Source of the DNA: Rhipidocladum racemiflorum
Taxonomy: Eukaryota > Streptophyta > Magnoliopsida > Poales > Poaceae
DNA: 64,000 nt
Reading direction: 5' to 3'
Assembly (NCBI GenBank): GCA_036346355.1
Contig: CM070571.1
Location: 50,324,655 to 50,388,654 of the forward strand
Below the pieces are notes generated by a model. The model saw nothing but the letters and a program-made list of their open reading frames with translations. It made no database searches and was not told the DNA's origin. Of this stretch, positions 1 to 11,334 are shown piece by piece. A program made the position numbers and the translations under genes. Each line of letters begins with the position of its first letter. Position 1 is the first letter of the stretch.

Positions 1-146
1 AGGAGCTCCGAGCTAGCCGATTCTACGAGAAAACGTCGCTAACCCGCCAAATCTCTAACTCACACTAACAACTCCTTAAATCGACATTACTACTACCCGA
101 TCTACCACTCTAGCATACCACATTCACTAATCCAAATCCCATTTTC

Positions 147-196
147 AACCCTAGAACCACTACACCCAAAACCCTAGAATCCAAGTTCAACCCTAG
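147..196. promoter_or_regulatory. Cluster of telo-box-like AACCCTA motifs in the LTR
   Basis: Three AACCCTA(G) heptamers occur within 50 bases (near 147, 168 and 188) and are conserved in the other LTR (8402-8451). Such telo-box motifs are known in promoters of plant ribosomal-protein and cell-cycle genes. A regulatory role in this LTR is inference only. Confidence 0.35.
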
Positions 197-512
197 CCTC
201 CCAAATCCAAACCTAAGTCCTAATCCCACCATGAACGACTCTAGAACCCAAGAATCCCGCGAATCAAACCCTAAGAGAAAAGCTTACCTCCAAGGAAGAT
301 GGAGGAGGAGCAACGCCGGGTGGAGGATGGGGAATGACGGCTTGGGGAGGAGCACACCGAGATGGAGGAGTCACCGGGAGGGTTCTGCGTGGAGTGGCTC
401 GGAGAAGAGCTCGGGGTGGTGGAGAGAACACCAAGGAAGTGGGAAACCAAAGTAGAAGAAGAAAGAATGGAAGGGAGCCACGAAATGGGACTTTTATACA
501 AAACCCCACGCC

Positions 513-690
513 AATACCGGACTCTCCGGACTCAACCCGGAGACTCCGGGTTGGGGTCTTCGGTAACACTAACCCGGACACTCCGGACATTGGTCCGGAC
601 ACTCCGGGTTGGACCGCTCGGCCAGCCCAATCCGGACACTCCGGACTTTGTCCGGACATTCCGGGTTGGATCCGGATACTCCGGACATCC
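513..690. repeat. Dense TCCGGACA-type short repeats in the LTR
   Basis: The core CCGGA recurs more than a dozen times with irregular 8-20 base spacing, often as tCCGGACActCCGGACa. The same cluster is in the other LTR (8775-8945), and a second cluster lies at 8040-8156. The motif is CpG-rich and partly self-complementary. It creates spurious Pro/Asp/Ser/Gly-rich reading frames in several frames, which are not annotated as genes. Confidence 0.7.
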
Positions 691-964
691 CAGAACTTTT
701 GAACTTGGGCCTTGACGGTTAAAGCTTCCAGGGTTGATTACTAATTGTCCCAAAGTATTTTGGAAGTTAATAGGGTCACAGGCACTTGCCCAACCTAATT
801 CGAATTTACTTATGAGCGAAATTACTTAAGTTGAAGGGTTCTTTCTGATCCCAAGCAAGTATGTTCACTCAAGACACGAAAATACACAAGCACAGTGTAT
901 TATTGAACAGCGTTAAGTACAAATGTACTGATGGCTTGAGTATAGAAATACTCGGGATATTACA

Positions 965-978
965 GTCTACCCCCCTTA
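965..978 (-). other. Polypurine tract of the Tekay-type element
   Basis: On the minus strand the bases directly before the LTR read TAAGGGGGGTAGAC, a purine-rich plus-strand primer site ending at the TG of the 3' LTR. Its position next to the LTR border supports the minus-strand orientation. Confidence 0.75.
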
Positions 979-984
979 CAAAAA

Positions 985-1428
985 TCTCGTCCTCGAGATT
1001 GCCAATTCTCTCGAAGAAATTCGGGGTATTCTGCCTGAATATGGTCTTCACGCTCCCACGTGGCTTCATCTTACGAATGGTTGCTCCCTTTGGACCTTGA
1101 GCATCTTGATAACCTGATTGCGAGTGTGACGCTCAGGTGTCTCGAGAATACTGGTGGATACTCTCGATACGAAAGATCAGCCGCAAATCAAGATGGTCCA
1201 ATTGGGTAACTTCCGATGGAACCGAAGACTCTTCTTCAATTGGGACACGTGGAACACATCGTGAATGTCCGAAAGATGTGGCGGTAGCTCAAGCCGATAA
1301 GCCACAACACCAACCTTCTCAAAAATCCGAACGGACCGATGTATCGCGGGGCTAGCTTCCGCGGACTTGAAATCTGCGAGTACCGCGGAGTGGTGAGACC
1401 TTGAGATAAACAAAGTCACCCACCTCAA
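985..1428 (-). pseudogene. Integrase C-terminus and chromodomain (Tekay-type)
   Basis: The minus strand encodes a stretch ending IHDVFHVSQLKK (around 1260-1300), the conserved tail of the gypsy integrase GPY/F region that precedes the chromodomain. Farther on, near 1000-1080, the minus strand gives FFERIGNLEDE after a Trp-Glu-Arg stretch, which matches the end of a chromovirus chromodomain. The two pieces are in different frames and a stop lies between them, so the C-terminus is broken. In this group the chromodomain binds modified histone tails and steers integration into heterochromatin. The family assignment is firm from motif order; activity is not expected. Confidence 0.7.
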
Positions 1429-1429
1429 A

Positions 1430-2400
1430 ACTCAACTCGCGGCGTCGGCGATCAAGATAGCTCTTCGACGAGACTGAGCTTCTCTCGGCCGGTCTCGAAT
1501 CAAGCTAACTTGCCTTTCAGCCTCTTCAATCATGGCTGGCAGAAGAATTGCCTCTCACCAACCTCGGACCAAAACAGTGGTGTTACGCACTTCTTGCCAT
1601 AAAGAGCCTCGAAAGGCGACATCTCAAGACCGACTTGATGGCTGTTGTTGTAGGAGAACTCAGCAAATGGCAAGCATTTCTCCCACGACTTGTCAGTAGC
1701 ACGACACACAAGCCCTTAGCATGTCTTCAAGGATTTGGTTTGCCCTTTCCGTCTGTCCGTCAGTTTGGGGATGGTAAGCAGTACTGAAGGATAGCTTAGT
1801 GCCAAGAATGGACTGCAAACTCTCCCAAAATCTGGAGGTGAACTGCGAACCACGGTCAGAGATTATGACTTTTGGAACTCCATGGAGCCGAACAATATTC
1901 TCGCAAATAGAGTTCCGCTAGCTTGGCTCGAGAATAGGTGGTATGAATCGAATGAAATGAGCTACCTTGGTCAGACGGTCAATGATCACCCAAATAGAGT
2001 CGTGACCGGTGGAGGACCTTGGTAGACCGGTAATGAAATCCATCCCAATCTCTTCCCACTTCCACTCAAGGATCTGCAATGGCTGAAGTAATCCGGTGGC
2101 CTTTGATGTTCAGCCTTGACACGCCGGGCACACATCACAATGTCGCCACATGAGCCGCGATCTCCTTCTTCATACCTGGCCACGAGGTACTGCGAAGGTC
2201 CTGGTACATCTTGGTGCCGCCAGGATGGACAGAGAGAGGAGTATCATGAGCTTCCGACAGATCAACCCCTTGATCTCAACATTATCGAGGACATACACTG
2301 CTGCCCATGCAAGATCAGCCCATTGGACTTCACGAGAAAAACACGGAGATGCGCCATTTTCGATCAAGCTGGCGTCTAATCTCAATCACAGCATCATCTT
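1430..2400 (-). pseudogene. Integrase zinc-binding and catalytic core (Tekay-type)
   Basis: The minus strand carries the three catalytic landmarks of a retroviral-type integrase in order. The first is the WEEIGMDFITGLPRSS block (first Asp, about 2030-2070). The second is ISDRGSQFTSRFW (second Asp, about 1825-1865). The third is AYHPQTDGQTERANQ (catalytic Glu, about 1735-1785). Upstream, 2100-2160 keeps CDVCARxKAEHQRP-like residues of the zinc-binding HHCC region. These segments lie in different frames, so single-base indels interrupt the domain several times. The enzyme would process and join cDNA ends to host DNA. Confidence 0.8.
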
Positions 2401-2479
2401 GTAGTTGAGCTGCTGAATCTGAGACTCTAGAGTGGGTTGTACGGCTAAAGCGAAAGCGTAACCATACTCAACCACTTCT

Positions 2480-2970
2480 AGATTGAGCTTCGAAACTCTT
2501 CAACCACCGAGGCGGCCAATGACACCAAGGCATTCATCAGTGTGCAGCTTGCGTGAGGGCATCTGCAACCACATTCGCCTTGCCAGGATGGTAATGAATA
2601 CCCAAATCATAGTCTTTGATCAGCTCTAGCCATCGACGCTGTCTCAAATTCAGATCTGGCTGCGAAAGAAGTACTTTAAGCTTTTGTGGTCGGTGTAGAT
2701 CTCACATCTGCTTCCTCTGAGATAATGTCGCCACAACTTGAGAGCATGAACAACACCGCAAGCTCCAAATCATCGTCGGGTAATTGGCTTCATGAGGCTT
2801 TAGGTGTCGAGAAGCATAAGCAACCACTTTGCCCTCCTGCATCAACACACAACCAAGTCCAAGACGGGATGCATCACAATAGACATCGAAGTTCTTGTGA
2901 ATGTCGAAGGACCAACATCTGCGATGGTGAGTCTATTCTTCACTCTGGCGGACTCACAACCAGGTGACCA
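2480..2970 (-). pseudogene. RNase H domain (Tekay-type)
   Basis: Directly downstream of RT on the minus strand, YCDASRLGLGCVLMQEGK is readable around 2830-2890, the first catalytic Asp block of the gypsy RNase H. It is followed by fragments of the rest of the domain in other frames. This domain removes the RNA strand of the RNA/DNA hybrid. The frame change between the RT end (2972) and this block shows it is no longer one open polyprotein. Confidence 0.75.
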
Positions 2971-2971
2971 C

Positions 2972-3604
2972 TCATATTTCTTCTCCTTCTTGAGTAAGCG
3001 ACAATGGTTTAGAAATTTTGGAGAAATTCTCGATAAACCGGCGATAGTATCCGGCAAGACCGAGAAAACTCCGAATCTCAGGGACATTGCGGGGCTGCTC
3101 CCAATTGAGTACGTCTTGTACCTTGCGTGGATCAACCCCACCTTCTGACAGGACATGCCCCAGAAACTCCACTTGCTTGAGCCAGAACTCGCACTTACTG
3201 AACTTGGCATACAACTGATGCTCGCGAAGCTTGCTAAGCACCATATGCAAGTGAAGTGCGTGCTCATCATCATCCTTAGAGTATATGAGGATGTCATCAA
3301 TGAACACCACCACAAATCTATCAAGGAACTCCATGAAGACTTTGTTCATCAGATTCATGAAGGTGGCTGGTGCATTGGTGAGGCCAAACGAAACAACTGT
3401 GTACTCGTACAGACCGTAGCGAGTGGTGAATGCGGTCTTCACGATATCCTCCGGACGGATCTTGAGCTGAAAATAGCCGGATCTCAAGTCTATTTTGGAG
3501 AAAACTCGAGCTCCGCCTAATTGGTCAAACAAATCATCGATCCGAGGGAGAGGATACTTGTTCTTGACAGTGACCTCATTCAACGACCGGTAATCAACGC
3601 ACAT
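2972..3604 (-). pseudogene. Reverse transcriptase core (Tekay-type)
   Basis: This is the longest open stretch of the element, 210 codons. It starts within the conserved MCVDYRSLNEVTVKNKYPLPR block and continues through FSKIDLRSGYFQL, FGLTNAPATF and the polymerase active site VVFIDDILIYS. It ends in the thumb region FLGLAGYYRRFIENFS. The two Asp residues of the IDD box are intact. The ends are set by frameshifts rather than true starts or stops, so this is a fragment of a former gag-pol polyprotein. It would copy element RNA to DNA in cytoplasmic virus-like particles. Confidence 0.9.
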
Positions 3605-3721
3605 GCGAAGAGTGCCGCTCTTTCTTCTTCACAAACAGAATCGGGCTGCCCAGGAGAAGAATCGGGACGAATGAACCCCTTCTCTAATCGCTCCTTGAGC
3701 TGAATCTTCAACTCGATCAGC

Positions 3722-4330
3722 TCATCGGCGGGCATCTGTCTGGACGCTTAGAAATTGGAGAAGTGCCAGGTAAGAGATCGATGATGAACTCCAAATCACG
3801 ATCGGTGGCAAACCTGGCAGCTCATCAGGGAACACATCAGGGTACTCACACACCACCGGTACCTGGTAGTCCCGAATGTAAAGAGCACCGAGCAAAGGCT
3901 GCCTTTCTTTGGAGCGAAGAAAAGGTAACAGCAATGCCATCAGGGTTGACTAATGAAACGGATCTCCTGGCACAATCAATATGCCCCTGATGCTTGGACA
4001 GCCGGTCCATACCCAGAATCACATCAAGACCTGACGTCTCAATGTTGATAAGATCACCCGAAATTCTACCCCATTGATCTCAATTCTAACCCCTGGACTC
4101 ACAAGCTCGGCGATCAAAAGCGGATCGAGCGAGCGGATCAACAAGTACTTCTCGAGGTACAAAGAACAGACCTCATCTTTGAACAACAAAGCGTGAAGAA
4201 ATAAAGGAATGCGACGCTCCGAGTCAAATAATACTAAAGGCGGTAGTGCGGAATGAGCAGATAACGTACCCAACACCACATCTGGAGCCGCTGCTTTGCC
4301 TCCTCTGCGGTGGCTACATTCAGCGGCCAT
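3722..4330 (-). pseudogene. Protease and protease-RT linker (Tekay-type)
   Basis: The 4330-4019 stretch contains AAAPDVVLGTLSAHSALPPLVLFDS, the approach to the aspartic protease active site. A one-base loss immediately after the Asp-Ser pair throws the catalytic triplet out of frame. From 3940 to 3722 another frame carries VVCEYPDVFPDELPGLPP, the conserved linker leading into RT. The protease would cut the polyprotein; here it is inactivated at its active site. Confidence 0.75.
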
Positions 4331-4425
4331 GGCCCGAGCTGAAGCTGCACGGAACCGGGCGCCCCGATCGCTTCACTCCCACGCCCACCGGATCGACCAC
4401 AGGGGCCGGCTGGTGCACCAAGCCG

Positions 4426-5200
4426 TCACGCCGCTGCCGCTTTCGACAGCATCGAAGTGGCCCTTCCGCCGCAGGAGAAGCAAGTGATATGGCCAAATGG
4501 ATTCTCGGGACCCCAAGCTGTATCTTGGGCGGCTAGGTGATCGCACGAACTCGAGCGAGGCGAGGAGGTAAGCCCTGAGACCTCTGAATCAAGCGGCGCC
4601 AAGGCTGGAAGCCGATCGAGTGAAGGTGCGGGTCTCTGGAAGGTCCGCCCGACCGCCGAGCTGCCCACTTGCGCTATGCGGCTCTCCATAAGCGCCTTGG
4701 CGCCATCCTCAATGCTAATGGCCTTGCCCACCAAGACCTGCAGGCTAGGAATGTCATGGCCGTGGCTGAAAGCGGATCTCCTCGGTGAGGTGCTCCTTGA
4801 ACAATGTCACTCTCCTAGCCTCGGTGGTCACCTCATCGACAACATAGCGTGACAAATGGTTGAAGCGGTGGAGGTAGTCCATCAACGCCATAGACCCTGG
4901 CGAAGGTCGTAGAACTCCCGCTTCTTGATCTCGATCAAGCCCATTTGGAACATGGAAGGAGCGAAGGCGCCTTGAACTCGCCCATGTGGTGACTGATCTG
5001 CAGGCGAACAGCCACTGAAGGCTGCTCCACCACGGCTGCCGGTCCTGGAGGTAGTAGGCGGTGTACTGAACCTTCTCCTCATCGGTGCAACCGACTAACT
5101 CCAACTTCCCCTCCATGTCGCTAAGCCAATCCTCCGCCTCCATCGGATCTGTAGCTGAAGAAAAGCTCGGCGGTCGAGTTCGCTGGAACTCCGACAACCG
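4426..5200 (-). pseudogene. Gag (Tekay-type), with zinc knuckle remnant
   Basis: From 5197 the minus strand encodes FQRTRPPSFSSATDPMEAEDW and KLELVGCTDEEKVQYTAYYL, the gypsy Gag capsid signature. SMALMDYLHRFNHLSRYVVDEV follows in the same overall order. Between them a frame change near 4900-5080 moves part of the capsid (RSFHVPNGLIEIKKREFYDL) into another frame. Near 4480-4500 ITCFSCGGR is the start of a CCHC zinc knuckle. Gag would assemble virus-like particles and package the RNA. The true start is not recoverable. Confidence 0.75.
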
Positions 5201-5900
5201 AGGCTAGCTGCTTCTTCTTGGTATTCTTGCCCTGGACAGCTGGACCATCAGCTCCATGAGTGAGTCTGCCGCAACATGAGTGCAGCCATATCGGGAGCGA
5301 GGAGGAGGTGGAGGAGCTCCTCACTCTGGGCATGTAGCCGAGGCCCGAACCCGGTGACCCACCAGTAGGGACTCGCGATCGTTGGGCCCCGCTCCCATTT
5401 TTGCCACGCTCCCTCAAAGATCATCAATTTCTTTGAAGCGCACGAACTATTCTCTTTCGGGAGGCATCTGAAATGCACAGTTGAGTCAACTAACTGTGCA
5501 AATCAAGTGCAGAATGATTGATCCCAAAAGATGCACTCATAAACACAAACACACTACAAGCATTCATTCAAAGAAGCATAAGAACCAATTCAAAAACCAA
5601 CTCAGGAAAGCGACAAATAACCCCTAATTACAACCACAAACATCTATCCTTAACCCATTCTTAGCTAAAACCGCATTCCTCTTAATCCTTTTGAACAAGA
5701 TAGAAGAAGGAAACAAATTTTTGAAATTTGGATTAAGATCAGATTCATTTTGAAGAGTAGATAAGCGAAAAGCTATAGAATGGACAAGAATAGCATTCTA
5801 CACTTTGAAAATAGAGTTTTGTACTTCAAAATAAATTTTGAGAAGAAAAATCTGTCCCTAAGTCTAACGTCCAGGCTAACTAAGTCCTCCTGCAGTCAAT
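5200..5900. other. Untranslated leader of the Tekay-type element
   Basis: This is the stretch between the primer-binding site and gag. It is AT-rich from about 5480 to 5880 and I find no gene in it. Short open frames at 5121-5478 overlap the gag start and are likely gag-frame remnants. Confidence 0.5.
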
Positions 5901-5913
5901 GGCTCTGATACCA
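5901..5913 (-). other. Primer-binding site (initiator tRNA-Met type)
   Basis: The minus strand reads TGGTATCAGAGCC here, the standard plant retrotransposon site complementary to the 3' end of initiator methionine tRNA. It sits four bases inside the LTR border at 5918. It fixes the right LTR as the 5' LTR. Confidence 0.9.
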
Positions 5914-5917
5914 ACGC

Positions 5918-8900
5918 TGTGGGGACCCCCTCTTCCTATACCGTACTGTACGCCGTCTACTGTAGCGTATAGCACCGTATAGCAACAGGAAGCCTCGACA
6001 CCGAAGATCTGAACCTAAAAATTCGATCGACGGGATCGAACCCTTAGCCGGACCCGGTGCCTCAGACGCATCTCGATCTTGGATCCCTGGATCGGTAGCC
6101 CGATATCGCGTACCAACAACCACGAGTACCAAGGCACGGAAGGATAAACTACGCTAATTTACATAACCGGTGTAAACCTTGAACAAGAGTATTACGTAAA
6201 CCAAAAGAAGTAAAGCGGCAGCGAAACAAAAGAAAGACAACCAGCGGTAGCCCGACCACCCCACAGGCTCTTGGCGGAGGGAGGGACTACGGCCGCAACA
6301 CTCGCGAGAAAAGGGGCTCGCCATCATCCGACATCATCATTACCTTCCTCTGTGGAAAAGGGTTAGCGACAGCGGTGAGTACACGTATGTACTCGCAAGA
6401 CTTTAGTGTATGGAAATATAAATAAATGCAGGCTGATTCAACGAGGATAAAGCTTCTACATCAAGTTAATTTGCGTAATTTGGATTTAAAATAGTTCATC
6501 GAAAAGTAATACTTAATTTGAAAGACAGCTAGCTTGAATAAAACATATTTACAGATATCGTAATAATCGAGCTCCACAAATTGCCACCATCCATGGTCGC
6601 AATCGATACGAATCGACATCCATACATACTCATAATCCCATCGAGAATCATATACACATATCCACAATTCCATCAAGTACCATTCCACCACATACTTTAT
6701 ACCGACTCGAAATAGATTTTCATTTTCAAAACCAAACCAAATCTCTATACTTGATATGATTAGAGAAGATTGCTCATAACCGTGAGCACGGCTAATCGAT
6801 TAGAATTATTTGATACTCTGCAGAGTTTGCGCACTTTACCCAAACACAACTCAGACTTGCATCCCTGTCATCCAGGGTACACGAGGTATCCGATATACAA
6901 GAATGATCTATTCTTTCCCATCGTTGAGGTTATAGCCACACCCCAGACCGGTGACGACAAATCCACTACTATGGCGATAAGAGGCCAACCACCACTCAAA
7001 GCGACCCACGGAATACTCATCGTGACGACGGCGAATTGTTGGCCGCGGCATTACCCCATAGCAAGGCGTACACCGTTGTATCAACAAACATGAATCGGAG
7101 CGATTCCTGCTGCAAAAGTACAAGCGCACACACGAAGGCGCATACGGCGGGTCGTGAGGACACACACACCGCGCTTGATCGCTCAACACAGGAAAAGGTC
7201 CACTCTTCGCCTACCAACAGGCATGGCTATCCCCTCACACTTCAAGTACTAGAATAGGCTGCCCCATCCCAAAGCATTGCGCGGTTGCACGGTGTTCAAT
7301 TCAAAAACCGTCACAAGTTCGGTCCTTATATTTTTGCCTAGTGACTCAAGCGGGGAACTCCACTTAACTCGCCAACCAATCACCACCATGTTTAACTAGC
7401 ACATATTATACCTCCCGCCAAGTCTAATTACCAACTAGACACTTCACATTTTTATCAATATACCTTTACGATTCACATTTCCAAAACTTTTCCAAAACCA
7501 ATTACATTTATCATAATTTTGAGCATTTGGTAAGGACTGACTTTGCTCACCTCTATTGCAGTGTCTAAGCGTATGCAATTACTAAATCGTTTATACCCAA
7601 GTGACATTTTATTAAATTGTCTAACCCTACTAAGGTTATCAATGATCTCAGGAATTAAATTGAGGGAAACCACCAAATCAGGGTATATCTACCATTCCCA
7701 CAAACTAGCAATTTCTTGAATATAAACAATGCATATGGTTTGAGAAATCTAAGTAGAAATCGTGAATTATAGGTTTCAAGATGGTCAAAGGAGGTGCTTG
7801 CCTTGTTGTTGCACTTCGGTGATGTCCGGATGATGCTCGGGTTGTTCGAGGCGAAGCCCGACTCGCTAGCCTCTAATCGGTCAAAGCAACAAAAGCAGCG
7901 AAAGAAATAAAACTTAGAAAAAGAAATTTTTAATTGCACCATGACGTGCATGCAATACAAAATAATGAAGTACAACCAAGAAACCCTGAAGAAACGACGC
8001 ACTCGGACAACAAACACGACGGCCAGACGAAACGGCCTAACCGGACGATCGGGTTTTGCATCCGGACGATCCGGATAGGCGGACACTCGGACCGTTTCGT
8101 CCGGATACTCCGGACAATCCGGACACTCCGGACCATATGCCGGATACTCGGTCCTAGGGCATTTGGTCCAACTCGACGAGGAGACGGAGACCTTACCACT
8201 TCCTACAACTTCACCGCGACCCGATCTACGACTTTCGTACACCTAGCGAACTGGAAGGAGCTCCGAGCTAGCCGATTCTCTGAGAAAACGTCGCTAACCC
8301 GCCAAATCTCTAACTCACACTAACAACTCCTTAAATCGACATTACTACTACCCGATCTACCACTCTAGCATACCACATTCACTAATCCAAATCCCATTTT
8401 CAACCCTAGAACCACTACACCCAAAACCCTAGAATCCAAGTTCAACCCTAGCCTCCCAAATCAAAACCTACGTCCTAATCCCACCATGAACGACTCTAGA
8501 ACCCAAGAATCCCGCGAATCAAACCCTAAGAGAAAAGCTTACCTCCAAGGAAGATGGAGGAGGAGCAACGCCGGGTGGAGGATGGGGAATGACGGCTTGG
8601 GGAGGAGCACACCGAGATGGAGGAGTCACCGGGAGGGTTCTGGCCGGTGGCTCATTTGGAGAGGAGCTCGGGGTGGTGGAGAGAACACCAAGGAAGTGGG
8701 GAAACCAAAGTAGAAGAAGAAAGAATGGAAGGAGCCACGAAATGGGACTTTTATACAAAACCCCACGCCAATACCGGACTCTCGGACTCAACCCGAGACT
8801 CGGGTTGGGGTCTTGATAACACTAACCGGACACTCCGGACATTGGTCCGGACACTCGGAGTTGGACCTTCGGCCAGCCCAATCCGGACACTCCGGACTTT

Positions 8901-9215
8901 GTCCGGACATTCCGGGTTGGATCCGGATACTCCGGACATCCCAGAACTTTTGAACTTGGGCCTTGACGGCTAACGCTTCCAGGGTTGATTACTAATTGTC
9001 CCAAAGTATTTTGGAAGTTAATAGGGTCACAGGCACTTGCCCAACCTAATTCGAATTTACTTATGAGCGAAATTACTTAAGTTGAAGGGTTCTTTCTGAT
9101 CCCAAGCAAGTATGTTCACTCAAGACACGAAAATACACAAGCACAGTGTATTATTGAACAGCGTTCGAGTACAAATGTACAGTGGCTTGAGTATAGAAAT
9201 ACTCGGGATATTACA
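5918..9215 (-). repeat. Complete 5' LTR of the Tekay-type element (3298 bp)
   Basis: On the plus strand this begins TGTGGGGACCCCC and ends GGGATATTACA, so the minus-strand LTR is TG..CA. It contains GAGTAC-N6-GTACTC at 6377-6394, which has a counterpart in the solo LTRs farther right, two CCGGA clusters (8040-8156 and 8775-8945) and telo-box-like motifs (8402-8451). No protein gene is supported inside it. The five bases after it, GCCTG (9216-9220), should be the target duplication. Confidence 0.85.
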
Positions 9216-9418
9216 GCCTGCACCCGGAGATGGTGAATTGGCTCCCATCGGCCAGGGCGGACTCGCAGCCTCGAGGGGCAACGCGGCCCATGGCGGAAGG
9301 AGACCCAACCAGGCCGAAGGTGGCTGCACCCCAAGTGGCATGCCCGGGTGAGCAGAGAGTCTTGCCCACGGCTGCTCCCGGGCGACCACAAGTCCCGAGG
9401 GACCCTCGCCCGGCCTAA

Positions 9419-10930
9419 CTAAGCCAGGTCGGAGGAAGGAGTATTCACTCTGCTTACACTGGGCGCGCCCCCTCCTCTCCTGGCCACCGGGATCACGAGT
9501 CCAAGGGGCCAGGGGCGGAATCCCGGGATTCGCAGCCTGCCCGGACCGCGCACCGACGAGGATACTCTCCCTCTCCGGAGCGTAGACGCCGTCAACGCCC
9601 TCGGGATTCTGGCTCTTCCAGTTCTGAAACTTCATATCGTCACCACAACCGCCACGCGAGAACGCCTTCCCCCGTGGGCGTGGTCGCAGAAGCGAACACG
9701 GGACTGAAAACCCTCTCGCTCGAGGCATATCCGAAACGCCGTTCCGGCACAAGTTCCGCTAGCCCAACATTGGCCCGTATGACGGGAATGCAATTCATCG
9801 AGGTCTACGCCACGGCAATCCGCGCTGGGGGAGACGGGGAGGCTGAAATGTGCAATTGCCTCCCGCTCTTCCTCTCGGGGACTGCACGATCCTGGTTCTT
9901 CAATCAAAAAAGGGGCTCTATCCACTCTTGGGCTCAACTACGTGAAGGGTTCAATGCAAACTTTCAAGGGAGCTACAAACGCCCCTTGCTTCCCAACCAA
10001 CTCTTTACCGTCAAGCAGCGGAAAGATGAGTCCACTCGGGACTTCCTCAAGCGCTTCTCTCGAGTGCGAAGCCAGGTGGCAGACGCCCCAGACTCCACGG
10101 TCATCAATGCATGCAAAGAAGGGCTACTCCCGGGAGAGCTAAATAGGGCGCTTGGAAGAGATCCCCCAAGAACGACCCAACAACTCTTCGAGATCGTGGA
10201 GAAGTATGCCCGAGGGGAGGAGGATGACCTGGCCAAGAAAGGTCTCTTCCCACAAGCCGGAGGCAGCTCCCCTGGAAGGGGACTGAAAGGGTCTTCCGGG
10301 AGGAGCAAAGATCGGAGGGATCGCTCCAACGGGGGCCGCGACTCCAAGGTCCTCACCGTGGCCGACGCCCCATCACGAGGGGATGGTTCTTCCAAAGGAC
10401 CAAAGAAGGGTCCCAAACCCAAGGAACCTCATACTCGAGATAAGGGTCCCGGTGAGAGGAAGGGCCTCCAAGACCAAGGGGAGGGTCGTTGGTGTGCCTA
10501 CCACAAGATGGGCGGGCACGATACAAACGAGTGCCGTCAATACGCCGCTGAGGTGGCGAAACTCCTTGAAAGGGGGCCTGAGCCACGCCGCAGATCACCG
10601 CCTCGGCCTGCCGCCGCAGAGGCCATGCCTCTCCAAGCAAATCATCCCGCGCCCGCGTTGCCCCCTGATGGACCTCCCCCGGGAGGCCCCTTGCAGGGCG
10701 GCGAACGAGAGCTTCCCTTCCAAGCGCCGCAAAGACAGGTGAATGTCATAATGGGGGGCTCGGCCTACGGGCATGAATCTAAGCGGCAAAGAAAGGAATA
10801 TGCACGGGAAGTCAACGTGGTGGGGGTGGCCCCCCGAAGCGTTCCTCCTAAGTGGGCTGACATCACCCTGAGCTTCACAGCCGAGGACGCGAAGGACTTG
10901 AGGTTCCCCATGATGATGCCCTCCTGGTGA
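9419..10930 (+). pseudogene. Gag of the Tat-type element
   Basis: The frame is open from the stop at 9416-9418 to 10930. No ATG near the conserved part is convincing, and the original start may lie left of the Tekay insertion. A basic, Ser/Arg-rich N-terminal part (9600-9670) precedes the capsid region with MQFIEVYATAIRAGGDGEAE, LFLSGTARSWFFNQ and WAQLREGFNANFQGSYKRP. A basic linker and a zinc-finger-like CAYHKMGGHDTNEC (about 10497-10535) follow. The frame ends at 10930 after a one-base slip in the CCCC run near 10904-10907, where homologous polyprotein sequence moves to the next frame. Gag would form the particle and bind RNA. Confidence 0.82.
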
Positions 10931-11334
10931 CTGCAACAATATCCAATTGCGAAGTCTCTCGCATACTCGTCGACGGGGGAAGCTCCGCAGACATACTTTA
11001 TCTTCGAGCACTCAAGGAGTTATGGGAGTCACGGGGGGGCTACCACCCAGGCATCCTGCTCCCGTCAGACCGCCCCCTCACGGGCTTCATTCCGGGAAAA
11101 TCTATCCAACCCCTGGGGAGGATCGAGCTCCTCGTGACCTTCGGGTCACGGGAAAACCATCGCACAGAGGTGGTCAGGTTCGACGTCGTTGACGTCGAGT
11201 CACCGTTCAACGTCATCATGGGAAGGGTGACTCTTAACCGCTTATGTGCTGCCGTCCATCAAAACTACTTGTGCCTTAAGATACCAGGACCTCACGGGGT
11301 CATTACCGTGAGGGGCGATCAAGACATGGCATGA
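10906..11334 (+). pseudogene. Aspartic protease of the Tat-type element
   Basis: HDDALLVTATISNCEVSRI is followed by the active site ILVDGGSSADILYLRAL (about 10963-11010) and by FNVIMGRVTLN near 11205. The D-G-G-S-S form is the usual variant of the retropepsin triplet in this lineage. The frame ends in TGA at 11332-11334. RT continues in the same frame after 11335, so this is a premature stop of CGA-to-TGA type rather than a gene end. It cleaves Gag-Pol in related elements. Confidence 0.82.

Larger units (their letters stand above)
1..964 (-). repeat. 3' LTR of the Tekay-type element (partial)
   Basis: Read on the minus strand this LTR starts with TGTAATATCCCGAG at 964 and runs off the window at base 1, leaving about 0.96 kb of the expected 3.3 kb. 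It aligns with 8256-9215. Most of the alignment is identical; visible differences include a diverged patch near 370-410 (against 8638-8670) and scattered single-base changes. The partner's outer flank, with the left target duplication, lies outside the window. Confidence 0.9.
1..9215 (-). mobile_element. Ty3/gypsy chromovirus (Tekay/Del type), long LTRs, left end cut by window
   Basis: The first 964 bases recur almost unchanged at 8256-9215, in direct orientation. Between them lie minus-strand gag, protease, RT, RNase H, integrase and a C-terminal chromodomain. A primer-binding site complementary to initiator tRNA-Met abuts the inner edge of the right LTR (5901-5913), and a polypurine tract abuts the inner edge of the left LTR (965-978). 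The complete LTR is 3298 bp and runs TG..CA. Domain order PR-RT-RH-IN-chromodomain and multi-kilobase LTRs point to Tekay/Del chromoviruses. The element is degraded: nearly every domain carries frame breaks. It inserted into the Tat element on its right, because that element starts abruptly at 9216. Confidence 0.9.
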
